DNA of 64,000 nucleotides from an uncultured Veillonellaceae bacterium (GTDB lineage: Bacteria > Bacillota > Negativicutes > Veillonellales > Veillonellaceae): the NCBI GenBank assembly GCA_945867815.1, contig CAMBIX010000003.1, positions 124,001-188,000 on the forward strand, read 5' to 3'. The position numbers were made by a program, and so were the translations under genes. This document shows positions 24,664-34,279 of this stretch, piece after piece (positions within the stretch are counted from its first letter, which is position 1; the number at the start of each line of letters is the position of its first letter). Below the pieces are notes generated by a model, which was given only the letters and a program-made list of their open reading frames with translations, did not search any database and was not told where the DNA came from.

Positions 24664-26211
24664 TTAAAATCCGTGACTATCTAACCACTGTGATATAACG
24701 CTGGCTGGCGATTTATGTTCCACTTCCACTTGGTAGTTCATAGCAATCATGTCATTTTCTTTTATTTTACCTGTTAATGATTCCAAGGCTTGCCGCAACT
24801 CTGGATGCCTAGCCAAGACTCGTTCACTAACAACCGTTCCCGCCTCATAAGATGGATAGAAATGCTTGTCATCCACTAAAACAGTAATTGGTGCCGTTTT
24901 GATTTGTCCATCAGTAGTAAAGACAGTCATCGCATCAATCTTACCATTCCTAATAGCCGTATATTTTAGACCATTATCCATATCAAGAGTCTGTCCAAAA
25001 CGAAAAGGATAAGTGCTAATTAAGCCTGGATAACCATCTGGGCGCCCAAAAAAGTCATACTCCGCCCCAAAGCGTAATTGTGGCGATATCCGTGCAAAAT
25101 CACTATATGTATGCAAATGATATCGTTCAGCTAAGTCCTTACGAACAGCTAAACCATACGTATCGTTAAATCCATACATACCTACCCAAGTAAGGCCATA
25201 CTTCGAGTGATAAAGAGACTGCAACTCATTAAACTTCTCCTTTTTATAAGGATCTTTACGCCCCAAAACGACCTGCCAAGCCGTCCCCGTATACTCTGGA
25301 TATAAATCATATTCTCCACTTACCATACCAGGCTGAATATTCGATGTGCCACCGCCAATGCCATTATAAAGTTCTACATGCAGATGTGTCTTCCGTTCAA
25401 TAACCTGTTTTAGCAATTCACCTAAAAGATAGCCTTCTGTCGTTGGTTTCGATGCCACTCGAATCGTATGATACGATACATACTGCTGATACCCATAAGA
25501 AAGTCCCCCGCCTAGTAAAACTAAGCTAAGAAAAAGAGCACCGCATTTCGTCTGATTCTTATATATATAATTAATGCTTTTATCCAACCATAAGCTCAAT
25601 CGTGTGCACCCATGTTTTTCAACAAGGACTATCCGCAACAAAGCAAGTAAACGGTCTACAAGAATAGCTAAAAAGGCTACTAGAATACTGCCTGTAACTG
25701 TCATCGGCATATCATGCAAGGTAATGCCTCTATAAATAGCCACACCTAGCCCACCAGCACCAACAAAGGAGGCAATAGCTGTCAAAGCTATTGTCATAAC
25801 TGCCATGGTCTGCAACCCTGTTAAAATCTCTGGCAAGGCCAAAGGGCCTTGAATTAAGAAAAGCGTTTGCCATCTAGATAAACCAAGAGCTTGTGCCCCT
25901 TCAATCTCCTCTTTGCGAACGTGTTGAAGGCCTTCATAGGTACTGCGTACAATAGGCAATAACCCATAAACAACAAGCGCAATAATAGCCGTCGTATCAC
26001 CTACACCGGTAAAAGGTAGTAAAAAGCCTAAAAAAGCAATCGATGGAATCGTATAAGCTATATTTACAAAGGTTATAACACCATTAGCTATCTGTCTATT
26101 AGCTTGCAAGACTATCCCCAGCCCAAGGCCTACTATGAAAGAGCAAGCAATGGCCGTTCCAGAGAGAAAGATATGCGCCAAAAAAAGTTGTCCATAAAAT
26201 CCTACATCCAT
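24664..26211 (-). CDS. Glycine betaine/choline-type ABC permease fused to its binding protein
   Basis: 515 aa. Residues 1-200 are an OpuCB-type permease (6 membrane segments, EEIEGAQALGLSRWQTLFLIQGP as the ATPase-coupling loop); one more membrane segment near 225-245 precedes an OpuAC-type substrate-binding domain (about 250-515) facing outward. Such fusions import or sense osmolytes such as glycine betaine, carnitine or choline. The ATP-binding subunit is absent from the whole window, which is odd, because it normally lies alongside. The ATG shares one base with the stop of the upstream GlcD-type oxidase gene (TAATG), so they are translated together. Confidence 0.9.
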   Translation of the reverse strand: MDVGFYGQLFLAHIFLSGTAIACSFIVGLGLGIVLQANRQIANGVITFVNIAYTIPSIAFLGFLLPFTGVGDTTAIIALVVYGLLPIVRSTYEGLQHVRKEEIEGAQALGLSRWQTLFLIQGPLALPEILTGLQTMAVMTIALTAIASFVGAGGLGVAIYRGITLHDMPMTVTGSILVAFLAILVDRLLALLRIVLVEKHGCTRLSLWLDKSINYIYKNQTKCGALFLSLVLLGGGLSYGYQQYVSYHTIRVASKPTTEGYLLGELLKQVIERKTHLHVELYNGIGGGTSNIQPGMVSGEYDLYPEYTGTAWQVVLGRKDPYKKEKFNELQSLYHSKYGLTWVGMYGFNDTYGLAVRKDLAERYHLHTYSDFARISPQLRFGAEYDFFGRPDGYPGLISTYPFRFGQTLDMDNGLKYTAIRNGKIDAMTVFTTDGQIKTAPITVLVDDKHFYPSYEAGTVVSERVLARHPELRQALESLTGKIKENDMIAMNYQVEVEHKSPASVISQWLDSHGF

Positions 26212-27611
26212 TAGTCAATCTTACGCTTTGGATTCATAATATTCATCGGGTCAATAAGAGATTTAATCTGATGCTGTAACATATCTAGGTCATCGCCTAA
26301 TTCTTCATTATTCCATAATCCTTTTAACATGCCTGTTGCATGTTCTCCACTAATCGTACCGCCAACTTCCAAAGCTTTACGGAATAATTTTTGAATGATT
26401 TCTACTACGGCCTGTGGCGTTTCTTTTTCTTCCTTAGGCCACAAAATGGTCGGATGAACATTGCCGTCACCAGCATGGCCAGCTACATAAATCTTATAAC
26501 CATATTCCTTTTCTAATTGGCGAATATAAGCGACCATAGTCGGTAACTGAGATAAAGGTACACACATATCTTCCATAACATGATTTCCGCCTAAAGCGTA
26601 AACGGCTAACAAGTAATCACGGCGCATCTGGAGTAACCGTTCCTGTTCCTTTTCTTCCTTGGCTAGTGTTACATCGCTAGCTTCATATTCTTGTAATATA
26701 GCTTGTAAGGCTGCCTGTGTCTTGTCCGTGACAACATCAATTTTAAAAATCAACATAGCCCCAGCTCCTTTTTGCTTATAATCCGTATGGTTATAAATAT
26801 CAAGAGCTTCAATCGAATTCGCATCTAAGGCCTCTAACATGACTGGATATAAACCAGACCGGCGAATCGCTGAAATAGCCTTCGCACAAGTTGGCATGTC
26901 TTTAAAGAAGGCCAATCCCATCATAGAATCGCCTAAAGGAATAGGCATAAGCTTAACAGTTACTTCATACACAATACCTAAGGTTCCTTCTGAACCAATG
27001 AATAAATGTGTTAAATCATAACCGAAGGCCTGTTTATAGGTTCTATGCCCTAAAGTCACATCTCGCCCATCTGGCAAAATTACTTTAATGCCTAACACAT
27101 TGTCTCGTGTCGTTCCATATTTAACAGTACTCATACCACCTGCATTTGTTGCCACATTACCACCAATGCGGCTAATCATGCGAGAACCTGGATCCGGCGC
27201 GTAAAACAACCCCTGCTTACGTGCTTCCTGATCTAAGGTATTATTAATAACCCCAGGTTCTACAACAGCAATTAGATCATCCTTATTAATCTCTATAATC
27301 CGATTCAACCGATTGGTCGACACAATTAAACTATGTGGCTCCCCATCAGCCCCTATAACAAGACTGGAAAAAGAACTTTGCGGAATAACAGGCAAATGAA
27401 ATTTACGCGCCGTCTGTAAAACCCCTTGAATATCTTCCTTACTTCCTACTTCAATATAGGCTAGCGCTAAAGCACTCGATTCATCTGTTTCATTATGACT
27501 AAAAGAATGCCGTTCTAGTGTCTTTTGATCTGTAAAAACCTGTCCATCTTTTACTTGTTCTTTTAAATAAGCAATAATTTCATCATCTGTATAAGCGGGA
27601 AATTTTGGCAT
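26211..27611 (-). CDS. FAD-binding oxidase, GlcD / D-2-hydroxyacid dehydrogenase type
   Basis: 466 aa of the VAO/PCMH family: FAD-binding half at 40-215 (PVIPQSSFSSLVIGADG, NRIIEINKDDLIAVVEPGV, GGNVATNAGGMSTVKYGTTRDNV in part) and a C-terminal FAD-oxidase half ending with GHAGDGNVHPTI and SGEHATGMLKG. Members oxidise glycolate, D-lactate or other 2-hydroxyacids. The ATG at 27611 is preferred to an in-frame TTG because AAAGGG lies nine bases upstream. No FeS partner (GlcF) is adjacent. Coupling to an osmolyte-type transporter suggests that the transported solute, or a product of it, is the substrate, but this is not shown. Confidence 0.9.
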   Translation of the reverse strand: MPKFPAYTDDEIIAYLKEQVKDGQVFTDQKTLERHSFSHNETDESSALALAYIEVGSKEDIQGVLQTARKFHLPVIPQSSFSSLVIGADGEPHSLIVSTNRLNRIIEINKDDLIAVVEPGVINNTLDQEARKQGLFYAPDPGSRMISRIGGNVATNAGGMSTVKYGTTRDNVLGIKVILPDGRDVTLGHRTYKQAFGYDLTHLFIGSEGTLGIVYEVTVKLMPIPLGDSMMGLAFFKDMPTCAKAISAIRRSGLYPVMLEALDANSIEALDIYNHTDYKQKGAGAMLIFKIDVVTDKTQAALQAILQEYEASDVTLAKEEKEQERLLQMRRDYLLAVYALGGNHVMEDMCVPLSQLPTMVAYIRQLEKEYGYKIYVAGHAGDGNVHPTILWPKEEKETPQAVVEIIQKLFRKALEVGGTISGEHATGMLKGLWNNEELGDDLDMLQHQIKSLIDPMNIMNPKRKID

Positions 27612-27755
27612 AGCACTCAACCCTTTCTTTTTTCATAAAACAACTATGTATTAACAAAAAAAGTATTAGCTAATATCTTTCCCATTCATCTTACATCTTT
27701 ATGCTAACACTAGAAATCAAGTGTTACGGTGATAGATACAACATAAATAAAAAGA

Positions 27756-27815
27756 AAAGGCCTATTCTTGCAAGGCAGCTAGTAACAAAAGCTGATCTTC
27801 CTAGAATAGGTCTTT
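27756..27815. repeat. Palindromic repeat family 2, copy B
   Basis: AAAGGCCTATTCT pairs with AGAATAGGTCTTT (one G-T pair), inner AAGG-CAGCT/AGCTG-CTT. It follows the GNAT gene, where the minus-strand T-rich tail could terminate transcription. The rest of the 312-bp gap (27612-27923) shows nothing else. Confidence 0.85.
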
Positions 27816-27923
27816 ATCATATTCAATTATATTTTCTAATTGCCCAGCTACTTATGCTTAAGCCATACTACAGGCTTATCTAGCCAGAACAACTAAACTG
27901 CCACAAGATAAATATTTAGCAAT

Positions 27924-28352
27924 CTAGTCTTTTTTCAACACCTGCCGCATCCATACATGCGGACAGCCTTCTTCATCAAAGACTTCTTCATCCGTACGGA
28001 TAAAGCCATTTTTCTTATAAAAATTCTCGACCCGCTGCTGAGCGGCTAGCTCTACCTTAGGCACACCCATAAATTTTAATATATCTAGCACGCTTTCCAT
28101 CATATAAGACGCTATATAACGACCACGTGCCTCTTTATCCATAGCAAAACGCCCTATAACATAAGAATCTCTACCTGCATCGAAGAAGAAACGACATGTG
28201 CCCAGAGCCTGGTCCCCATCAAAAACAACTACATGAGTCGCCGTCTTATCTACATCATCAAATTCTTCTTCGAAGCCTTGTTCTTCCACGAATACAGCCT
28301 GCCGAATAGCTCTTGCTTCCTCTGGCAAGTCTTGAAACAACCGTAATTCCAT
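27924..28352 (-). CDS. GNAT family N-acetyltransferase
   Basis: 142 aa. The acetyl-CoA loop region reads FAMDKEARGRYIASYMM, with the preceding beta strand VIGRF and the following VPKVELAAQQRVENFYKKNGF, all standard for GNAT enzymes of the ElaA-like type. The early IRQAVFVEEQGFEEEFDD segment is also characteristic. Substrate unknown. Purine-rich AGGAAGAG precedes the ATG. Confidence 0.9.
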   Translation of the reverse strand: MELRLFQDLPEEARAIRQAVFVEEQGFEEEFDDVDKTATHVVVFDGDQALGTCRFFFDAGRDSYVIGRFAMDKEARGRYIASYMMESVLDILKFMGVPKVELAAQQRVENFYKKNGFIRTDEEVFDEEGCPHVWMRQVLKKD

Positions 28353-28414
28353 TCTATCTCTTCCTCATCCTCATATAACCTACTCTTACTGTAAGGTCAA
28401 AGCGAATACCTGTC

Positions 28415-29050
28415 TTATGCCCGTACAGCCTTACGATGTAGTGCCGTAAATAAAGAGCGGCACACAACCAAGGTAACAAGTCCTGCCACTACGGCTTCGC
28501 CAATCCCATTAGTTAAGACAACTGACCCTATAACAGCCAATAAGGTATCTTGCGACAAATGTAAAACTGCTGCATAAGGAGCTGCAAAGAATAGATATAT
28601 TAAATACATAACGCCTATCGTATTCGTCATAGATCCTAGCACACCTGCTGATACCAAGGCCAGTGATACGTGCTTACCGCTTTTAGCTATCCATTTAAAG
28701 ACATAGCCTGCTACCACACCAATAGCTATACGAGGCACAATAGCTACAATGAGGCTAGCCCAGTTGGCCGCCTGTCCATTGTCCAAACTATAAAAAGGTG
28801 AAAACATAAAAGACATCAATCCTGGCTGCACCGTGGCATGAATAACACTAGTAATACCGAAGAAGAAGCCCAAAATACCACCTACCCGTGGCCCTAAAAG
28901 GCAAGCCCCAATAATAACAGGGATATGCATAGTTGTTATACTTAAGCCTGGCAAAGGAATATACCCTAACGGCGTAAAAGACAACACCAACATAACAGCC
29001 AACAATACGGCTACTTCCACCATGTCTTGTACTTTTCTATTCTGTTTCAT
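28415..29050 (-). CDS. ECF transporter S component, PanT-like
   Basis: 211 aa with six membrane segments. The block TPLGYIPLPGLSITTMHIPV and IIGACLLGPRVGGILGFFFG is typical of ECF substrate-binding subunits and most like pantothenate (PanT) or riboflavin (RibU) members; the specificity is uncertain. AGGAGG directly before the ATG at 29050 decides the start over one six codons upstream. It would share an EcfAAT module encoded elsewhere. A roughly 210-nt leader precedes it. Confidence 0.85.
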   Translation of the reverse strand: MKQNRKVQDMVEVAVLLAVMLVLSFTPLGYIPLPGLSITTMHIPVIIGACLLGPRVGGILGFFFGITSVIHATVQPGLMSFMFSPFYSLDNGQAANWASLIVAIVPRIAIGVVAGYVFKWIAKSGKHVSLALVSAGVLGSMTNTIGVMYLIYLFFAAPYAAVLHLSQDTLLAVIGSVVLTNGIGEAVVAGLVTLVVCRSLFTALHRKAVRA

Positions 29051-29261
29051 TTTTCCTCCTGCTGCCATCTACTCATTAGTATGGCGCCTCGAGTTACCCT
29101 AGCTGACCAAGACCTCCCCTTAGAAGCCTTGTTATGTAAGGGTCATACCTTCATCTAGTCCTAATCAGGTTCAATCATTGCCATAACGGTCATTGTTGAG
29201 CTTTACTTATTACCTTTTACGATGAATCTAATAAATCCTCCTTACAAAAAGCCTAATTAAC
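29051..29261 (-). promoter_or_regulatory. Long structured leader of the ECF S-component gene
   Basis: About 210 nt between the promoter and the start codon. Pairings visible on the minus strand include GACC-CTT...AAG-GG..GGTC around 29150-29105, TGACC with GGTCA, and GGTATG with CATACT close to the start. TTGAACCTGATTAGG resembles the 3' half of a thi box, but CTGAGA and the closing GCG-AGGG are missing. I could not match a known riboswitch class. Confidence 0.5.
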
Positions 29262-29267
29262 ATAGGT

Positions 29268-29296
29268 AGTATAAAAGATTTACCTGCATTCTGCAA
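29268..29296 (-). promoter_or_regulatory. Promoter of the ECF S-component gene
   Basis: Minus strand TTGCAG, 17 bp, TATACT. Together with the gene start it defines the roughly 210-nt leader. Confidence 0.75.
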
Positions 29297-29418
29297 GTAT
29301 AAATTATCTTACACGACACAGATTCCAGCTATGTCTCCGCAGATTATCACATATATCGCTTTTTTACCTTTACACCTAACTTACCAATCTGATACGACTA
29401 ATCAAATAGACTTATTTC

Positions 29419-30441
29419 TTATTTCTTCGTTCCTAATTCTCGTTCAATCTGTGCATAAGCTAACAAGGTAAAGACACCCGTACCACCAAGGATATTACCA
29501 ATACCTGTAGGAATAAGGAAACGGAAGAAATAATCGCCTACACTCGCCATGCCATGAATGACAGCGTAACACATTTCAGCCGAACCAACGACAATATGAG
29601 TAAAATCGCCTAGGGCAATAAAATACGTAAAGAAAGCAATCAGGAAGAAGCTAAAACTGCGAGATGAAGGCATCATCCACACAATAGCGGCTATCAAAAT
29701 ACCCGACGGAATCCCACGAATAAGATTTTCATAAGCTGTAAACTGGGCCACATGTTCCGCTATATGCATCATTTCTACAACAAAGGGTGCATTCATAACC
29801 CCTGGCGCACTTAAGAAAAAGGCAGACAAGGTCGTCCCTATCAGATTAGATATAAGCACAATGCCCCACAGACGGCCAAGAGGCTTTAACTTCGTCCACT
29901 TAAAAGGCTTAAAGACAGGCACCACCGTTGTAATTGTATTTTCTGTAAAAAGCTGCAAGCGCGACAAAATAACCAACAAGAAACCGGCCGTATAACCAAA
30001 CTTAGCAATAATCGGTGCCCATGATTCTTTAGGCAGCAAGGCATTCAAAACGGCCATGCAGACAAAGGAGAAGGTAATCAAGATACCGGCCCCAATGCCA
30101 GAGAATATCAAGGCCTTGGCTGGGCGCAACAACTCTTCTACGCCATCACGACGAATAATCTCAAAAATCAAATGCGGTGACAAGCGTTCATACTCTTCAA
30201 CGACCACCCGTTCCTCACAAGAAAGGGACACCGTGTTATAAGCTTGCTTCATTAGCTCTGATTTCGTATCCTTATCAAGGCCAACCTTTTTTAAGTCTTC
30301 TTCCTTTACATCCCACAAGTCCTCTGGCGACACCACTTGATCATTACACTCTAACTTGCGACCTTCTGGTGTCTCAATAATACGACAGGCCTGATCTGTC
30401 AATTCGACCTCTCTTTGTTTATTTTCTTTATCTGTGTTCAT
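29419..30441 (-). CDS. Formate/nitrite transporter family protein
   Basis: 340 aa. Residues about 95-340 form the six-helix FNT channel (aquaporin-like pentamer), closest in look to the YfdC branch (FTENTITTVVPVF, NLIGTTLSAFF, AYENLIRGIPSGILIAA). The first 95 residues are a soluble, acidic extension with CRIIETPEGRKLECNDQVV, not part of a standard FNT channel. GAGG eight bases before the ATG at 30441 sets the start. Candidate cargo: formate, nitrite, hydrosulfide or another small anion. Confidence 0.88.
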   Translation of the reverse strand: MNTDKENKQREVELTDQACRIIETPEGRKLECNDQVVSPEDLWDVKEEDLKKVGLDKDTKSELMKQAYNTVSLSCEERVVVEEYERLSPHLIFEIIRRDGVEELLRPAKALIFSGIGAGILITFSFVCMAVLNALLPKESWAPIIAKFGYTAGFLLVILSRLQLFTENTITTVVPVFKPFKWTKLKPLGRLWGIVLISNLIGTTLSAFFLSAPGVMNAPFVVEMMHIAEHVAQFTAYENLIRGIPSGILIAAIVWMMPSSRSFSFFLIAFFTYFIALGDFTHIVVGSAEMCYAVIHGMASVGDYFFRFLIPTGIGNILGGTGVFTLLAYAQIERELGTKK

Positions 30442-30482
30442 ATATATAACCTCACTACTTACTAGTATCAATTATAAAAGTA

Positions 30483-30512
30483 AATGCCGCACAACTAAAC
30501 GTCGTACGGCAT
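30483..30512 (-). terminator. Hairpin after the MutH remnant
   Basis: ATGCCG/CGGCAT with a long loop and ATTTACTTTT on the minus strand; a weak terminator for the M48-MutH remnant transcript. Confidence 0.45.
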
Positions 30513-30514
30513 TA

Positions 30515-30709
30515 TTATACAGATAATGAGACTAGATTGCAAAAATAATAATTATGTCTCATAACACCACTATTCCAAAATTTCCCTCCACTAAAGGTCT
30601 CTGCTAATTCAACACCTAACTCAGCAAAATCAGCTTCATTTCTACTATTAACACCATATCGAAATAGTCCTTCTTCTATAACCTGCCCCAAACCGCCTTT
30701 ATTCCCCAT
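30515..30709 (-). pseudogene. Remnant of a MutH/Sau3AI-family DNA endonuclease
   Basis: A 64-codon frame that overlaps the last 11 bases of the M48 gene. NKGGLGQVIEEGLF then NSRNEADFAELGVELAE match the conserved core of the MutH/Sau3AI fold, where the D...E-x-K catalytic triad sits in DF-x2-LGVELK. Here Asp and Glu remain, but the Lys position is Ala, and the frame ends about 25 residues later, against 200 or more in real enzymes. It is a scar of a mismatch-repair or restriction gene, N- and C-terminally deleted. No partner methylase is nearby. Confidence 0.7.
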
Positions 30710-31586
30710 GCGCTTCCACATAAGCACGTATCCGCTCCAACCGTTTCCGTGTCGCCGGATGCGTAGCCTGCAAGCTCTTCCACCAACCAAGTTCTTCTTC
30801 CCCTTCAGTAATCCACAAAAGGCTATTATGTAACTCAGCCCCAAAGCCAATTTCACAAGCAAAGCGATCCGCTGCATATTCACTTCGGCGATTTAAAACT
30901 CGGCTCACAAAAGACACTGGCACACGAACAAACCACTGAAGCACAAATAATTGCAACCGCACCAGCCATACCATAAGCGTAAAGACTAAACCAATAAAGG
31001 GAATCATCTGACCCCAGGCCAAAATATTTACGACCATAATATAGAGTCTAAGTACAAAATCTCCCAGACTATCCGACATATAGGTCGCTAGTCCCCAATG
31101 CGTGTCATGATGGGTAATGTGTCCCATCTCATGAGCCAAAATGCCCGCAATACTTTGTGCATCAAAGGAATATAAGAGTCCTTCCGTAACAACAATGCTA
31201 TTAGAGCCTAAGGCAAAGGCATTCAGTGACCGATTACCTCGAGCAATATACCATTGAAAAGGCCGCATATCCACCTGTCCATCATCTTCCAGCATATCAA
31301 TAGATTGCTGCAAAAAACGGTACTCCTCGTCAGATAGCTTTCTCACACCGGAAGCATAGCGAATAAGCCATTGAGCCGGTGGTAAAAAAGCCAACGAAAT
31401 ATAGGCTACCACTACCCAAGCAGCTATCACTAAGGCTACGTTTATATCTGTATAAGACCAATTTAGCCAGGCAAAAGCTTCTTCCAATCGAGGGAGCGGG
31501 AATACACCTACAAGGCATTCGGCTAAAAAAAGCATATACGTAATAATGGCTACATTAATAGCAAAGGTAAGCAAAAAGATAATCAC
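30699..31586 (-). CDS. M48 family membrane metalloprotease
   Basis: 295 aa. Zinc motif HEMGH in GILAHEMGHITHHD, third ligand Glu in RRSEYAADRFA. Membrane segments lie at about 1-25, 48-70 and around 180-215, the HtpX/Ste24-like layout that degrades or matures membrane proteins. It starts with GTG, with GGAG seven bases ahead. C-terminal ATHPATRKRLERI is a family signature (THP motif). The stop codon falls at the junction with the MutH remnant, so the C-terminus may have been set by a deletion. Confidence 0.92.
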   Translation of the reverse strand: MIIFLLTFAINVAIITYMLFLAECLVGVFPLPRLEEAFAWLNWSYTDINVALVIAAWVVVAYISLAFLPPAQWLIRYASGVRKLSDEEYRFLQQSIDMLEDDGQVDMRPFQWYIARGNRSLNAFALGSNSIVVTEGLLYSFDAQSIAGILAHEMGHITHHDTHWGLATYMSDSLGDFVLRLYIMVVNILAWGQMIPFIGLVFTLMVWLVRLQLFVLQWFVRVPVSFVSRVLNRRSEYAADRFACEIGFGAELHNSLLWITEGEEELGWWKSLQATHPATRKRLERIRAYVEAHGE

Positions 31587-31688
31587 AAACTAACTCCTAT
31601 TTTACAAGTACTATACTTTCACTTTTCAGAACCCTTTTATTATACACGATTCAGCCTCCACTAACGCTACTTGTAATTTGTATAAAAA

Positions 31689-31712
31689 ACGCACCAGCCG
31701 GAACTGGTGCGT
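31689..31712 (-). terminator. Terminator of the glpABCKF run
   Basis: ACGCACCAG pairs with CTGGTGCGT around CCGGAA, followed by six T on the minus strand, about 70 bp past glpF. Confidence 0.92.
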
Positions 31713-31740
31713 CTCCTATATAGTTTGACCTGCCGGTTCT

Positions 31741-31780
31741 AATAGGCTTAAGCAACTGTCAATAGGCTTAAGCAGCTGTC
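31741..31780. repeat. 20-bp tandem duplication after the glpF stop
   Basis: AATAGGCTTAAGCAACTGTC followed by the same unit with one change. It abuts the glpF stop codon and contains TTAAGC on both strands. It looks like a recent slippage or duplication event. Confidence 0.9.
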
Positions 31781-32509
31781 TTAGAACATAGCCAATAAAT
31801 GATGACCTACAATATATGCGGCAATGGACCCGCAAATAGGTGCCACTACAGGTACCCAAGCATAAGCCCAATCACTAGTTCCTTTACCAGCAATTGGTAA
31901 AATCTGATGAGCAATACGAGGACCTAGGTCACGAGCTGGATTCATAGCGTATCCAGTTGGCCCGCCAAGAGACAAGCCTAAAGCTACGATAAAGATACCC
32001 ACTGCATAAGGTGCAAAACCTGGATTAAATGGTCCGTTCTGTTCAACAAACATAGCCCATAAACCAAGAACTAAGAAGAAGGTAGCAATAAATTCGCATA
32101 AGAAATTGGCTGCATAGTTGCGAATAGCTGGTGCCGTACAGAAAATTGTTAATTTTGTTTCCTTATCATCCGTTACCTTCCAATGAGGCAAGTAAGCTAA
32201 CCATACAACAATACCGCCAGCAATACCACCAGCAATTTCAGCTAACGATGTAACGAAGCATTGATTCCACGTATAGACACCTGCCAAGGTCTTACCAATA
32301 GTAATTGCTGGATTTAAGTCAGCCTGTGGCGCCCCTAACGCCTTAGCCATGTAAACGCCGGCCATAACGGCAAAGCCCCAGCCAAAAACAATGGATATCC
32401 AGCCGCCACCAAAGCCTTTCGATTTCTTTAATCCGCAAGTTGCGCAAACACCGTCCCCAAACACAATCATCACGAGTGTGCCAATGAATTCACCAAGTAG
32501 ATTTTCCAT
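31781..32509 (-). CDS. glpF: Glycerol uptake facilitator (aquaglyceroporin)
   Basis: 242 aa MIP channel with both NPA boxes (DLNPAITIG and AMNPARDLG) and six membrane segments. The second box is followed by Arg-Asp, the aquaglyceroporin pattern, which fits glycerol. Start at the ATG at 32509, with AAAGG about ten bases upstream; an upstream TTG reading is less likely. It follows glpK by 159 bp in the same orientation. Confidence 0.94.
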   Translation of the reverse strand: MENLLGEFIGTLVMIVFGDGVCATCGLKKSKGFGGGWISIVFGWGFAVMAGVYMAKALGAPQADLNPAITIGKTLAGVYTWNQCFVTSLAEIAGGIAGGIVVWLAYLPHWKVTDDKETKLTIFCTAPAIRNYAANFLCEFIATFFLVLGLWAMFVEQNGPFNPGFAPYAVGIFIVALGLSLGGPTGYAMNPARDLGPRIAHQILPIAGKGTSDWAYAWVPVVAPICGSIAAYIVGHHLLAMF

Positions 32510-32668
32510 ATTGATCCATCCTTTCAAATGATCAACTGGCAGCGTCCCGAATATAAGATTCTATGCCGACACGTCATCCTGCCCAACCCCTATACTTAAC
32601 TACGTAAAATAACGTATTACGTAACAACGTATACCTACTTATACCTATATCCCTATACTATTTCAATA

Positions 32669-34192
<1,524 letters not shown>

Positions 34193-34279
34193 TTATATAC
34201 CTATACCTATCCATAGCCTACTTAGCACACGTGTACCTCTGCCTATGGATGAACTAGCCTAACTAAACAACAATTCTAT

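Noticed and set aside
29051..29261. TPP riboswitch in front of the S-component gene
   Set aside because: TTGAACCTGAT is present, but CTGAGA and the closing element are missing.
30710..30883. Upstream part of the frame that contains the MutH remnant
   Set aside because: It overlaps the conserved THP-motif end of the M48 protease in another frame; only the part after 30709 resembles MutH.
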